DNA from: Dioscorea cayenensis subsp. rotundata
Lineage: Eukaryota; Streptophyta; Magnoliopsida; Dioscoreales; Dioscoreaceae
Direction: 5' to 3'
Assembly (NCBI RefSeq): GCF_009730915.1
Contig: NC_052479.1
Coordinates: 2,356,001 to 2,420,000 of the forward strand
Length of the DNA stretch: 64,000 nt
Shown piece by piece: positions 11,292 through 21,239 of this stretch. Position 1 is the stretch's first letter. Every line of letters starts with the position of its first letter. Position numbers and translations under genes: made by a program. Under the pieces are notes generated by a model. That model searched no databases. It worked only from the letters and a program-made list of their open reading frames with translations, and was not told the DNA's origin.

Positions 11292-12373
11292 CTAGTCTAT
11301 AAGGAAATCTGACATATCTAAATATGTATTTTCAGTTACATTTAAATTATTTATAGAATTATTCTCTATTGGATCAACTATGGGGTTGTCAGTAAAATTT
11401 GTCTCAATATCTTTACCTTTCTTGTTTTTAAGTGATTCTTGGTAAAGATGGACAAAATGTTTAGGGGTCCTGCAAATTCTGGACCAATGACCTTCCAGGC
11501 CACAACGATAGCATGTATTCTTCTTTGTCTCTGATCCCATCTTGTGGCTTTGTTGTTTTTGTTGATGTACATCAATTCTGGTATCGCGTGGTCCGATATT
11601 ATTTCGGCCCCCACCATGACCGCGTAGTTCTCGACCACCATAATTTCCTCATCCACCGCGGTTTTTAAAACTAGCACCGCGACCACGCCATCTTTTTTGC
11701 CCAAAATTAATTTCTGGCAGTGGTGCTGATCCAGATGGTCGAGATTGATGATTCTGCATCAACAATTCATTATTTTGCTCCGCCACAAGGAGACAAGAAA
11801 TTAATTCAGAGAATTTTGTAAAATTCTTTTCTCTATATTGTTGTTGTAAATGTTGTAAATGTTTTCTCGAGCAATGCATGAAATGTTGTAAATGTTTTCT
11901 CGACAATTCATTATTTTGCTCCGCCACAATGCATGAAATGTTGTAAATGTTTTCTCGAGCATCATTCCTTCTGTCACTGTTTCTCCACAGAGACGTAGTA
12001 CTGAAACAATTTTAAATAGCTCGGAATCATATTCTTGCACGCTTTTAAAATCTTGAAACCTGAGGCTTGACCAATCATTACGTGCTTTGGTCAAGTAGAC
12101 CATTCTGAGATGATCAAATCTTTCTTTCAGGGATAACCACAATTCCTGTGGATCCTCAATGGTCAAGTATTCATTCTTCAGGCCATCATCAATATGATGC
12201 CTTATAAATATTAAGGCCTTCGCCTTATTATCACTAGGCTTATTGTTATTAGCCTCAATAGTTCTACTCAGGTTTCTTGCTTTTAGATGGAGCTTGATAT
12301 CGAGGCTCCAGGATATATAATTGCTCCCCGAGATTTGAAGGGCCTCGAATTCTCTTTTTGTAATATTTGCCAT
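11292..12373 (-). pseudogene. Copia gag with CCHC zinc knuckle
   Basis: The gag frame starts at 12373 with MANITKREFEALQISGSNY and continues for about 140 residues of typical UBN2-type gag (EDPQELWLSLKERFDHLR, FQDFKSVQEYDSELFKIVS). It is then broken by a local duplication near 11848-11958. A CCHC zinc knuckle, CYRCGLEGHWSRIC, lies near 11485-11525 in a different frame. Gag forms the particle and binds RNA in active elements; this copy is interrupted. Confidence 0.87.
11762..11958 (-). repeat. Local duplications inside gag
   Basis: A 23-bp unit beginning AAATGTTGTAAATG occurs at 11848-11870, 11881-11903 and 11936-11958. A 26-bp unit including TTATTTTGCTCCGCCACAA occurs near 11764 and 11905. 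The duplications shift the reading frame and split gag. Confidence 0.8.
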
Positions 12374-12424
12374 TTTTCTTCAAAATAATATAGCATGTAA
12401 TTATAATAGAGAGTACAGAATAAA

Positions 12425-12520
12425 ATATAAAGCATCTATACTGTTCATATGTACGGTATTGTTCATGTATGATACTATTCATATATAGTACTATTCATGT
12501 ATACGGTACTGTTCATACGC
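12425..12520 (-). repeat. Tandem TACTGTTCATG-type repeats in the element leader
   Basis: Between the 5' LTR and gag, four to five imperfect copies of a roughly 16-20 bp unit with the core TACTRTTCATRT occur in a row. They lie in the untranslated leader, about 50-150 bases upstream of the gag start codon. Confidence 0.75.
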
Positions 12521-13069
12521 TGCAATTATTGCAGCATTGGGAATTAAAATTTGTTTGAAAGTGATTATAAGTTAAAAGGGAAGAAGAAGTAAAGATAGGG
12601 GAGAGAAGAAAGTAGGGGGCCGACGTAGAAAAGCCGGCCGAGTTGCCGACGGAGAAACTCGAAGGGGCCGGCGGAGTAGTGAGAAGGGCGACGGAGAAGA
12701 GAAAAAGGGCCCGGCAGATTTTTACCTGATTTTGTCAACGATCGCCGGGATCGGAGGGTCGCCGCGAAAACTTAGGAAAAGATGATGCTTGATAATTTGG
12801 ATTTGATGGAAAATCTCATTGTAATAATAATATTATTGTTTTTCTTGTTTATTTTAAAAGTACTAGTAATATTAGCCTTAGTGGCTTTAGTACTGTATGT
12901 TTTTTATGTATGCTTCAAAGAAAATCTTATGTATTGTTGACTGAATAAAATGTATGGTTTGCTAGTATTATGTTACCTGACGATCCTTCCTGCATTCAGT
13001 GTTAGAAATGGATTCCACATATATAACATATATATTAGATAAGTCAAAGAAAATTAAAATCATATGAGC

Positions 13070-13087
13070 AAATTCGTGCTGATAACG
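13070..13087 (-). other. Candidate primer-binding site
   Basis: Directly inside the 5' LTR the minus strand reads CGTTATCAGCACGAATT. This resembles the TTATCAGCACG-type primer-binding sites seen in many plant copia elements. The tRNA was not identified. Confidence 0.5.
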
Positions 13088-13469
13088 TGTTAAGAATATA
13101 TATGTTATAAATGTAAAGATAGTAATAAGAATAGAGAGCCAGAGCATTTACCAAAAACCCAAAAAACCCTGAAGAATTAACTTATTCTTCTTTCTTCTTT
13201 TATTTCTCTCTTTTTCTTCTTTTCTCTCTTATCACAAATTATACAAATGAGGGGGTATTTATAGGGTTACAAGAGTTGAATGAACGGCCAGGATCGATTT
13301 GATCCGACGGTCCAAAATACCCGGGTTGGTGGAATAGTAACAGTACCGGCGGTTGCTACAGTACCACATGGACGGCTGCTACAGTAATATCTAGAAGTTA
13401 CTATAGTAATGCCGACTGCTACAGTAAAATTGCTACAGTAGGCATCCATTAAAATATTTGTTTATAACA
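13088..13469 (-). repeat. 5' LTR of the minus-strand copia element
   Basis: On the minus strand it begins TGTTATAAAC and ends CTTAACA. It carries five near-identical TACTGTAGCA or TACTATAGTA-type repeats between about 13338 and 13440. A TATA-like CCCTATAAATACCCC lies downstream near 13254-13268, as expected for U3 enhancer repeats followed by a core promoter. Confidence 0.88.
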
Positions 13470-14600
13470 AATAGATAGTTTTTGAAAAATTATAAATTAA
13501 TTTTTAATAATAAATTTATATAAACAAAGAGAAATGTTGTATAAAGATATGAAAAAGACGAGCATGTAATTTTCCACATTTATTTCCATCAATAGATTTC
13601 AATATGTACACACTTGAGTCTAACTTCGATTTGAATTTCATAAAAAATTGAATGAAAATGAAAGCGAATTATTAGTTGTCGAGTAGAAATTAATGATAAG
13701 TTTTTGACTTATCATGTCTATTTAATTATTTTATTTAATTTTTTATTTAGTTTGATAATTATAATATTTATTTTAAAACTAATATATATATATATATATG
13801 GAAGACTTGTTTGGATTGACATTAGAAAAAAAAATTTTTTGGTAGAATAATTTTAAATAAAAGTACTTCTCAAAGTAAAATTAAGTGTTTCTCTTGATTT
13901 TATATTTGGATAAATTAATAAAAAAATATTTTTATATGTGTAAAGTTGTTTAGATGTGTATTCTTAAAAAAAAATCTTTTTAATATCAAATAATAATAAT
14001 AATAATATATTTTTCTGAAATCAGACATGCTTAACTTATTAAAAAGACTTTTTGGCTTTTTCGGAAGTCTATCCAAACAAGCCCATAGTTGTGAACTTTT
14101 TCTGAATCCAGACTCTAACTTGAGGAGCAAATAAGCTTTCATATTACAATCAAAGTTGCAAACAAAAATTCTGAAAAGTATAGTAATTCTATTCAAGAAT
14201 AACAATAATAATTAAAACTCCAATTTTCTTCAACCCCTAATGAACCTAAAAAAATTTACTACAAATGAAACAGTTACAAGCATAAGAACTTTGCCATTCA
14301 TTCCAAGCTTTTGTACAGTTTTTTTAGAAAAAAAGCTAACATTTATGTACATACCATCTATTTTAGATCATACTGCATTTTCCTCCAAACAATCAAGTGT
14401 TAGGATTAAGAATTCCAAGCAAATTCCAAGCACTAGATGCAAATTAGCAAGATTTTGTCCAGATGATCAAAGACCAAGAAATCCTAAAAGCAATTGCATG
14501 CTTAGAGTTTAACTAGTAAGTCCGGAACTTACTTAGCTGCAGTTTTATAATTCTTGCATGCCCAGTTTCTCAACTTATCAGAAACTAAACCAGAGGAGAG
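13470..14600. other. AT-rich intergenic DNA with a MITE candidate
   Basis: No host gene is visible. The stretch contains a TA microsatellite near 13782-13799, the MITE candidate listed separately, and AT-rich sequence up to the duplicated PPR gene tails. Confidence 0.5.
13804..14083. mobile_element. MITE candidate with GCTTGTTTGGAT ends
   Basis: The left end reads GACTTGTTTGGATTGAC. The right end, reverse complemented, reads GGCTTGTTTGGATAGAC. Together they give imperfect terminal inverted repeats around about 280 bp of AT-rich non-coding DNA. The GCTTGTTTGGAT theme is common in plant MITEs. No clear target duplication was found. Confidence 0.55.
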
Positions 14601-14609
14601 ATATTGTCA

Positions 14610-15480
14610 CTCTTCCATTTATCACCCTTGATACCGGCTTTATAAACACATGACAATCTTCAGAAAATTCTTAAGTTCCTGATAACCTACAAATTCAGCG
14701 ATCGTCACCATTAGCTCTATCATATAGTATTACAATTCTTTCTCCATTGCTCTGATTGCATCATAGTCTCAAACTTGTCTAGAAGTAAACCATGATCCTT
14801 TTGTATGGTATACAGGAAAAGAGATGGCATCCTTGTTGTCGAGGCAAGGTTCACTAATAGTCATTGCAAGAACACAGTCCTCCCTCGGAGTGATGAAAAC
14901 AAGCAGTGTCCCCAACAACCACTCCCCAATTCGTAACCCTTGATACCATGCTTTACAAACACATATCTTCATACAGGTCTCAATATTGAAAATAACTATC
15001 TCTGCTCCAAATTCTGCATTTTATATACTGATAACAATAGCTAATGCATTTCTAATTCAACAATCAGCAGCGGTAGCTCTGTCATATGGCTCTGCAATTC
15101 TTTCTCCATTGCTTCAATTGTATCAGTTTTCAATTTATCACGAAGTAAATCGCGAGACTTGATCCTTTGTATGATATCTCAGGAAAGATACGGCACATTC
15201 CTCTTGTGGAGGCAAGTTTTACCAGTAGTCCTATCATACAATTCTACAAGTCTTTCTCCATTGCTCCAATTGCATCAGTTTTCAAATTATCAGGAAGCAA
15301 ATCATGATACTTTTCCTTTGTATGATATATATAGGAAAAGAGATGGCTGGCGCATTCATCTTGTGGAAGCATGTGTCACCAGTAGTTCTACCATCCAGTT
15401 ATGCAATTTTTTCTCCATTGCTCCAATTGGATCATTTCTCAATTTGTCGGGATCCTTTGTTTGATATACAGGAAAAGAGA
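14610..15480 (-). repeat. Tandem decayed copies of the PPR-DYW gene 3' end
   Basis: 14826-15020 aligns with 15478-15672, the part encoding the DYW C terminus, but reads NDY-stop where the gene reads NDYW. A second partial copy is at about 14610-14692. Four units of about 160 bp sharing TCTCCATTGCT and GGAAAAGAGATGG derive from the 3' flank (about 14695-14826, 15063-15225, 15226-15390, 15390-15510). The array is directly adjacent to the intact gene. Confidence 0.85.
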
Positions 15481-15506
15481 TGGCATTCCTCTTGTGGATG
15501 CAACTT

Positions 15507-17381
15507 TCACCAATAGTCATTGCAAGAACACAAGCCTCCCCCAAAATGATGGAAGCGAGTGGCATCCCTAACAACCACTCTTCGATTCGTCACCCTTGAC
15601 ACTGACTTTATAAACACATGACAATCTTCACACACTCTCAAGTTCTTGAACACAACAATCTCTGCACCAATTTCAGTGTTCAGTAACCCGAAAGCAATGG
15701 CCAACTTCTCACTATGATATCCAGTTAAAGATTCAATCACCACCTCCCCCCTCTCGCTATTTCTCTTCTCATCCATCAAGCCTTGCAACTCATCAATCAT
15801 CACATAAATACTCCTTGTCTGAGGGTGTGAGCGATCATCAGCAAAGAACAAATGAACTTTGTCCTTGTGTTCAACATAGCTACACCCAGGATCTTTCCTG
15901 AGCCCTCTCTCCTTCATCAATCTCCTCATTCTCTTCACACCATCCAACCTTCCTGCATCAGAGTATATATTCGATAGCAACACATAGTAACCCACATTGC
16001 TCGGTTCAAGCACAATCAGACGATCAAAAGCCAATTCCCCAAGTTCAGCGTTCTTATGAATCTTGCAAGCACCCAATAATGCACCCCACACTGCACCATC
16101 AGGCTCCACTGGCATTGTCCTGATAAGTTCCCATGCATCCCTGAGCCGCCCAGCTCGTCCTAGAAGATCTACCACACATGCATAATGCTCCAGTCTTGGT
16201 ACAACTCCATACACCTTCTCCATACCAAAGAAATACTCCAATCCCTTCTCCGTCAACCCAGCATGGCTACACGCAGACAGTACACTAACCATAAGCACTC
16301 CATCAGGCCGAATACCATCACACAGCATTCTGTCAAACATATGCACTGCAACTTCCCCATGCCCATGCATCCCATACCCAGCAATTATCGCAGTCCAAGT
16401 AACAACACTCCTCTCAAGCATTCCATCAAACACCTCTCGAGCGCGCTCCAAATCCCCACACCGAGAATACATACTTATGAGCGCATTCTTCAAAAACATA
16501 TTTTTACTGAACATTGAATTCTCGCATATATACCTGTCAATGTCCCGGCCAACGGTCCGCGCCCCCAGATTGGCACATGCTGAGAGCACGCCAACCAGCG
16601 TCACAGGATCAGGCTTCACTCCCGCACTCCGCTCCATCTCACGGTACAAGTCGAGAACCCGGCCGCAATGTCCATTCTGGGCGTAACCTGAGATCATAGC
16701 GTTCCATGAGATCACCTCCCTTGAATGAGGCATTTCGTCGAAAACCTGCCGAGCGAGATCTACGTCACCAACTTTGGAGTACACGGACAGGAAGCAATTG
16801 GAGACAGAGGGTGAGAAAGTTCCGAACTTTAGATTGAGGGCGTGGATTTGGGGGGCAGAGAGCGGAATGGAAGGAAGGAGGGCGAGGATGGTGACTGGGT
16901 TGAAGGGGATAGAAGCGCGGCGCATGGAGAGGAAGAGGGGGAGGGGATTGAGGGAGTGGGAGGCGTAGGCGGAGATGATGGAATTGTGGAGGGCGATGAG
17001 GGAGGGGATGGGTAGGAGCGTGGAGGAGGAGAGCTCGGCGAAGAGTTGGCCGGAAAGGGGGAGCAAGGAGAGGCGGGAATAGGAGGTGATGAGTGCGGTG
17101 AGGACGCGGGCGTCATAGAGGCAACCGGAGGAACGACAACGGGAATGGAGCTGGGCAGCGGCGCAAGGGAGAGCAAGGGCGGCGCAGGAGAGGAGGATTG
17201 AGGGAACGGCAGTGGCATCAGGAGGAGGTGATGGAGAGCGGAGGGCGTGGATGTAGAGGAGGAGAGCGCTCCGGTGATCGCCGGCGGAGGTCAACGATCG
17301 GAGACGAGAGGTCCACGAAGTGAGGGCGATCTCGGAGCTTTCGATCATGGTTTGGTTTTGGTAGCTGTTTTGTAAATGCAT
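15507..17381 (-). CDS. PPR protein with E and DYW domains, probable organellar RNA editing factor
   Basis: A single intronless frame of 624 residues, typical for plant PPR genes. It contains P-, L- and S-type repeats such as VISWNAMISGYAQNGHCGRV and VVTWTAIIAGYGMHGHGEVA. An E region follows (MPVEPDGAVWGALLGACKIH), then the GCSYVEHKDKVHLFFADD block. The C-terminal DYW deaminase has HSE (residues 556-558), CEDC and final CSCNDYW, all zinc and catalytic residues present. Proteins of this type recognise sites in mitochondrial or plastid RNA and convert C to U. Met12 (17348) may be the real start, because the first 11 residues look unlike a targeting peptide. The body resembles the MEF10-type group (At3g11460); orthology is not proven. 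Its stop codon lies at the edge of the duplicated tail array. Confidence 0.94.
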   Translation of the reverse strand: MHLQNSYQNQTMIESSEIALTSWTSRLRSLTSAGDHRSALLLYIHALRSPSPPPDATAVPSILLSCAALALPCAAAQLHSRCRSSGCLYDARVLTALITSYSRLSLLPLSGQLFAELSSSTLLPIPSLIALHNSIISAYASHSLNPLPLFLSMRRASIPFNPVTILALLPSIPLSAPQIHALNLKFGTFSPSVSNCFLSVYSKVGDVDLARQVFDEMPHSREVISWNAMISGYAQNGHCGRVLDLYREMERSAGVKPDPVTLVGVLSACANLGARTVGRDIDRYICENSMFSKNMFLKNALISMYSRCGDLERAREVFDGMLERSVVTWTAIIAGYGMHGHGEVAVHMFDRMLCDGIRPDGVLMVSVLSACSHAGLTEKGLEYFFGMEKVYGVVPRLEHYACVVDLLGRAGRLRDAWELIRTMPVEPDGAVWGALLGACKIHKNAELGELAFDRLIVLEPSNVGYYVLLSNIYSDAGRLDGVKRMRRLMKERGLRKDPGCSYVEHKDKVHLFFADDRSHPQTRSIYVMIDELQGLMDEKRNSERGEVVIESLTGYHSEKLAIAFGLLNTEIGAEIVVFKNLRVCEDCHVFIKSVSRVTNRRVVVRDATRFHHFGGGLCSCNDYW

Positions 17382-18290
17382 CCCTGAAATATTGTTAATT
17401 ATTTATGATTGCTTTGCATGATATATGGAAATGTTTAGGGTGTAATGAGTAATAAAATCAAAACAATTAGTTCTTGAATCTGTCATAATAAACTCATTTT
17501 CCTTTTAGCTGTTATTTTTAAATATAAAAAAATATTTATTATTTTTTTTCTAAAATTACCTCAACACTCTATTTAATTCTCTTTATAAAATTTCATATGA
17601 GAGACAAATGTGAAGATATAAATTAGCCAATTTTTTTGGTATGTGAAATTCGATTATTTATGACAGATAAAGTATCTAAATTGTCTCTAAACTTAAACAA
17701 GTGTTATATTAGTCAATGAAATACATTGAGATATTTATTTTGTTATTTTTTTCTCACTTGTAGACATGTGATAGCTTATTTGTTTAATGAATTATTTTAA
17801 TTTTAAATTAATGAGGGTACAAAAATGAATATATTGTTATAATTATATTCCCTTCATTACTAATTTACTTATTAGTTGTCAACTTTAATTAATTCACACC
17901 AATTAAAAAAAAATTGGTTAAAAATAATTAGTTACCTATATTTTATAAAAAAAAATTTATTACTTTTTAAAATTACCCATATTTAAAACTCCACTAAGTG
18001 AAGTATATGATTTAATAATTAGTTGATTGTGATTTATTGAAAATTATATAAATACATTAAACTAAAAGATAAATTTAAAAAAAATATATTTAATACTACA
18101 TAAAATTGTTGTGTGTGAGGAAGCGCAGAACTAGTGTGGCAATTCGTCGAACACTTGGTGTGCAATATCACAATACCTAGCAATCACACAATGAATGGGC
18201 AAGCAAGGATAATATACTGTTTATATGGTTTTCTTTTAATTCCTAATTTCATTAGGAATTTATTATTAAAATAAAAAATAATAATAAGAT
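17382..18290. other. AT-rich intergenic DNA
   Basis: No coding frame or recognised element is seen in this AT-rich stretch upstream of the PPR gene. Confidence 0.5.
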
Positions 18291-18834
18291 ATTTTAAAAA
18301 AAATGAAAATGAATAAAAGAGAGAGGGAAAAGAGGGAGTTTGAAGTTTTAAAAAAAATTAATTAAAAAAAAAAGAAGAAGTGATAAGAATTGAAAAAAAT
18401 TGAGTTTAAATTTTGAAAAAAAAATTCTCATGAGGATTTTCTGGGGGTGTTGAGGATTTTTGGGGGAATAGATGCTAAAAAAAAAAAACCAAAAAAAGAA
18501 AAGAAAAGAGAATATATATATATATATATTTATATATTTGAAGATATATATGCATATATAATTATATATATATAAATAATAATAATAAAGGGAGGGAAAT
18601 TCAAAAATAAATAAATAAATAAATAAAATAATAATAATAAATATATATATATAAAAGGAGATTATGGATAAAGATCGGACATTTTGAATTCAAATTTAAA
18701 AAAACTCCCGGGAGTTGGAGATAATTCAAAATAAAAAAAATCTTTGGAGATTCTTGGGGGAGAGGTAAAAAAATCTCCCGGAAGTTGGAGATCCTCACGG
18801 GGGTGTTGAGGATCTTCGGGGGACCAAGGAGAAG
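18290..18834. repeat. Purine-rich and low-complexity tract
   Basis: Mostly A and G on the + strand, with TA and AATA microsatellites around 18516-18655 and repeated blocks such as CTCCCGGGAGTTGGAGAT / CTCCCGGAAGTTGGAGAT near 18700 and 18775. The long opposite-strand frames of Ser, Phe and Leu arise from this composition. Confidence 0.6.
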
Positions 18835-19612
18835 AAAGGAGGAGTTTTGAAAAAAAGAGGGGAGAAGGGGAGAAAACAGAGGAGAGACGGAACAAGAGAA
18901 GACTGAGAGGGGAACAGAGAGAAAAAAAAAGAAAGAAAAAAAGAGAACAGAGAAGAGAGAAGAAAAGAGGAGACTGAGAAGGGGACAAAGAGAAGAAAAA
19001 AAAAAAAACAGAGAAGGAGAAAGGAAGGGAGAAGACAAGGAGGTCGGAGAAGGTTCGTCAGGAGGTATTCATTTTTCCTTAAAAAAAAATATACAATAAT
19101 AATCAACATTATTTTGATGAGAGTGATGCATCATGCTTTCACATGCACCAGGCCCCACCCTTTGATGATACTTTTGTGAAATTGAGTGCATGTCATGCAT
19201 ATTTCATGCCATGATCATGAAATAAAGGAGGAGTTTTGAAAAAAAGAGGGGAGAAGGGGAGAAAACAGAGGAGAGACGGAACAAGAGGAGACTGAGAGGG
19301 GAACAGAGAGAAAAAAAAAGAAAGAAAAAAAGAGAACAGAGAAGAGAGAAGAAAAGAGGAGACTGAGAAGGGGACAAAGAGAAGAAAAGAAAAAAAAAAC
19401 AGAGAAGGAGAAAGGAAGGGAGAAGACAAGGAGGTCGGAGAAGGTTCGTCAGGAGGTATTACATTTTTCCTTAAAAAAAAAAATACAATAATAATCAACA
19501 TTATTTTGATGAGAGTGATGCATCATGCTTTCACATGCACCAGGCCCCACCCTTTGATGATACTTTTGTGAAATTGAGTGCATGTCATGCATATTTCATG
19601 CCATGATCATGA
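18835..19612. repeat. 389-bp tandem duplication
   Basis: The segment 18835-19223 is repeated almost exactly at 19224-19612. Each copy starts AAAGGAGGAGTTTTGAAAAA, continues through about 220 bp of GA-rich sequence, and ends with a unique part containing CATGCACCAGGCCCCACCC and ATGCCATGATCATGA. The copies differ mainly in A-run length, so the duplication is recent or an assembly artefact. Confidence 0.9.
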
Positions 19613-19790
19613 TGCTTCTCTCATTCTTTCAAAACTAATGCATGCATGTACGTTGATGTTCTTAATAATTTAAATGCATGTACATGCTGCTCTCTCTCAT
19701 TCATGCTCTCTCTCTCTCTAAAAAAGAATATACATAATTTGTCCATGCAGGTAAAGAGAAACGAAGCATGTGCATGTACGTGTATTAGCA

Positions 19791-20707
19791 TGTATTTCCA
19801 ATGTTTTCAGAACCGGACCGAAAAGTGAATCGACCAAATAATTGGGTCATGGGTAAATTGGTTGGACCGGATGACATAATATATATATATATATATATAA
19901 ATATTAATACTAGTAACAATTATCCAAACCCACATATATTCCAAAGCTAATTCAAACATGATACGCTAACATGCTACTTAACATGAACATGATATGCAAA
20001 ATTATCATCCCACCAATTCACATGTGATATTATAAATGTATTAAGATATATATAACATGATATATATATATATAATACATGTTATCACCATCACATCAAT
20101 TCATATTAGAATTGCTGAGTGCTTGACAGCTTGTTCCTTTATGATATCTTTGACATATGGCCACCGGTGTGCGGCGGCATATATAGCACCTTTTGGTTAG
20201 GCTGCACAATCTGGGCTTACAAGCCATGCAATCTCTCCGGCGACTCCGACAGCCACTCCTGGCCTCTCACCTCCATCTCTCGTATAACTCTAGTCATTCT
20301 CTCCGTCTACAAACCTGATCTCTCGCCTTCTCTGGTCTCCTTCTATTCCATCTCCGGTCTCCATTTCCAACCTCTCCAAACGCATCTCCTACTCCCAATC
20401 CCACGCCCACTGTCCTGCTTATCTCATCTACATCAACACCACCAACTGTGGGATTATCATCGCCATTCGTGACCTCCACCTTCTCTTTAACTTCGACTAC
20501 TTCCATCTTCTTAACGAGGCTTGGCGTATATGGAATCGGGGTCAACTTGGTTCTGGTAAAACCGGCCGGTTCGGTGGGTTTTAACGGGTTTGACCGGGTC
20601 AACATCAGGTCAATGATCTATATAGAACCGGACCGGACTGCTGGCCGGTTCCCGGTTTCACCGGTCCGACCGCCCGGTCCGGTCCGGGTTTCCAAACATT
20701 GTGTATT

Positions 20708-20709
<2 letters not shown>
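19791..20709. mobile_element. Non-autonomous hAT element with 8-bp target duplication
   Basis: The element proper is 19799-20701 (903 bp). Its ends read CAATGTTTTCAGAACCGGAC and, reverse complemented, CAATGTTTGGAAACCCGGAC, matching at about 18 of the first 22 positions. Both sides carry TGTATTTC (19791-19798 and 20702-20709), an exact 8-bp target duplication as made by hAT transposases. Subterminal parts are rich in ACCGG/CCGGT repeats. No transposase is encoded. The inner part, about 20130-20590, is GC-richer and looks like a captured gene fragment. Confidence 0.85.
20130..20590 (+). pseudogene. Possible captured gene fragment inside the hAT element
   Basis: This segment is markedly GC-richer than its surroundings and reads as broken coding-like sequence. 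One frame has a hydrophobic run leading into VILSVYKPDLSPS, then SISGLHF. This faintly resembles the region after the membrane segment of LEA_2/NHL-type plant proteins. Frame changes are needed, so it is not functional. The family assignment is only a guess. Confidence 0.3.
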
Positions 20710-20741
<32 letters not shown>

Positions 20742-20815
20742 CATACTTTCTTTTCTCTCTCTAAAAATATATATATATAATTATTTTCATGCATTTAAAG
20801 AGAAGCACATGCACG

Positions 20816-20866
<51 letters not shown>
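20710..20866. repeat. CT microsatellites
   Basis: Two (TC)n tracts, 20710-20738 and about 20818-20866, are separated by 80 bp. The second lies just upstream of the 20886 start codon, as CT-rich leaders often do in plant genes. Confidence 0.9.
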
Positions 20867-20867
<1 letters not shown>

Positions 20868-20885
20868 ATTTCCCTCGCCGGAGAC

Positions 20886-21239
20886 ATGGGCGGATCTCAC
20901 AGCCGCGAGAGCCTCGGTCTCTCTGATTCTAAATCCGAGTCCGAATTCGAAGAAGTAGTAGAAGAAGCATTGCAATCGGGTTCGAGTGTCTCACGCATCC
21001 GGTCCGAAAACCCTAAACCCGCCTCCTCCGTCGATGACATGGATGTTGAGGAGAGCTTGAGAAGACCCCCAATGTTGTGGCGGCTGAGCAAGATCTGCTT
21101 TGAAGAGCTTGAGGAAGAAGTCACCGGTGGTGGGATTCGAGCCTTGATTTTTGGAGCGCTTGATAATAGCTGCTTGGTTGGTGATTCAAAGATTAATCAA
21201 TTGTGGACAGCCGATTCAAGCATGGGAGATTTTCGATGA
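20886..21239 (+). pseudogene. Truncated VID27/CYPRO4-like reading frame
   Basis: The 117-residue frame starts MGGSHSRESLGLSDSKSESE, then an acidic stretch and SSVDDMDVEE. This resembles the N terminus of plant VID27-like proteins (CYPRO4/DEM family), which begin with MG.SHSRE.LELSDSES. The family protein is several hundred residues long. Here similarity stops after about residue 55, and the rest (SLRRPPMLWRLSKICFEELEEE and on) is not recognised. No downstream VID27 exons are seen. It could be a gene fragment or a new small gene using an old first exon. Confidence 0.42.

Larger units (their letters stand above)
7044..13469 (-). mobile_element. Copia LTR retrotransposon with both LTRs, decayed
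   Basis: Two related LTRs (7044-7456 and 13088-13469) flank about 5.6 kb carrying, on the minus strand, gag, zinc knuckle, protease, integrase, reverse transcriptase and RNase H in copia order. A polypurine tract abuts the 3' LTR, and a candidate primer-binding site lies inside the 5' LTR. The LTRs differ by many small indels. The flanks share only a short AAT, so the target duplication is not clean. Stops and frameshifts in pol indicate a non-functional copy. Confidence 0.92.

Noticed and set aside
16829..17218. Ser/Pro-rich frame overlapping the PPR gene
   Set aside because: A shadow frame of the GC-rich 5' part of the PPR coding sequence.
18601..19501. Long minus-strand frames rich in Ser, Phe and Leu
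   Set aside because: They arise from the purine-rich repeat and are duplicated with it; low complexity, no domain.
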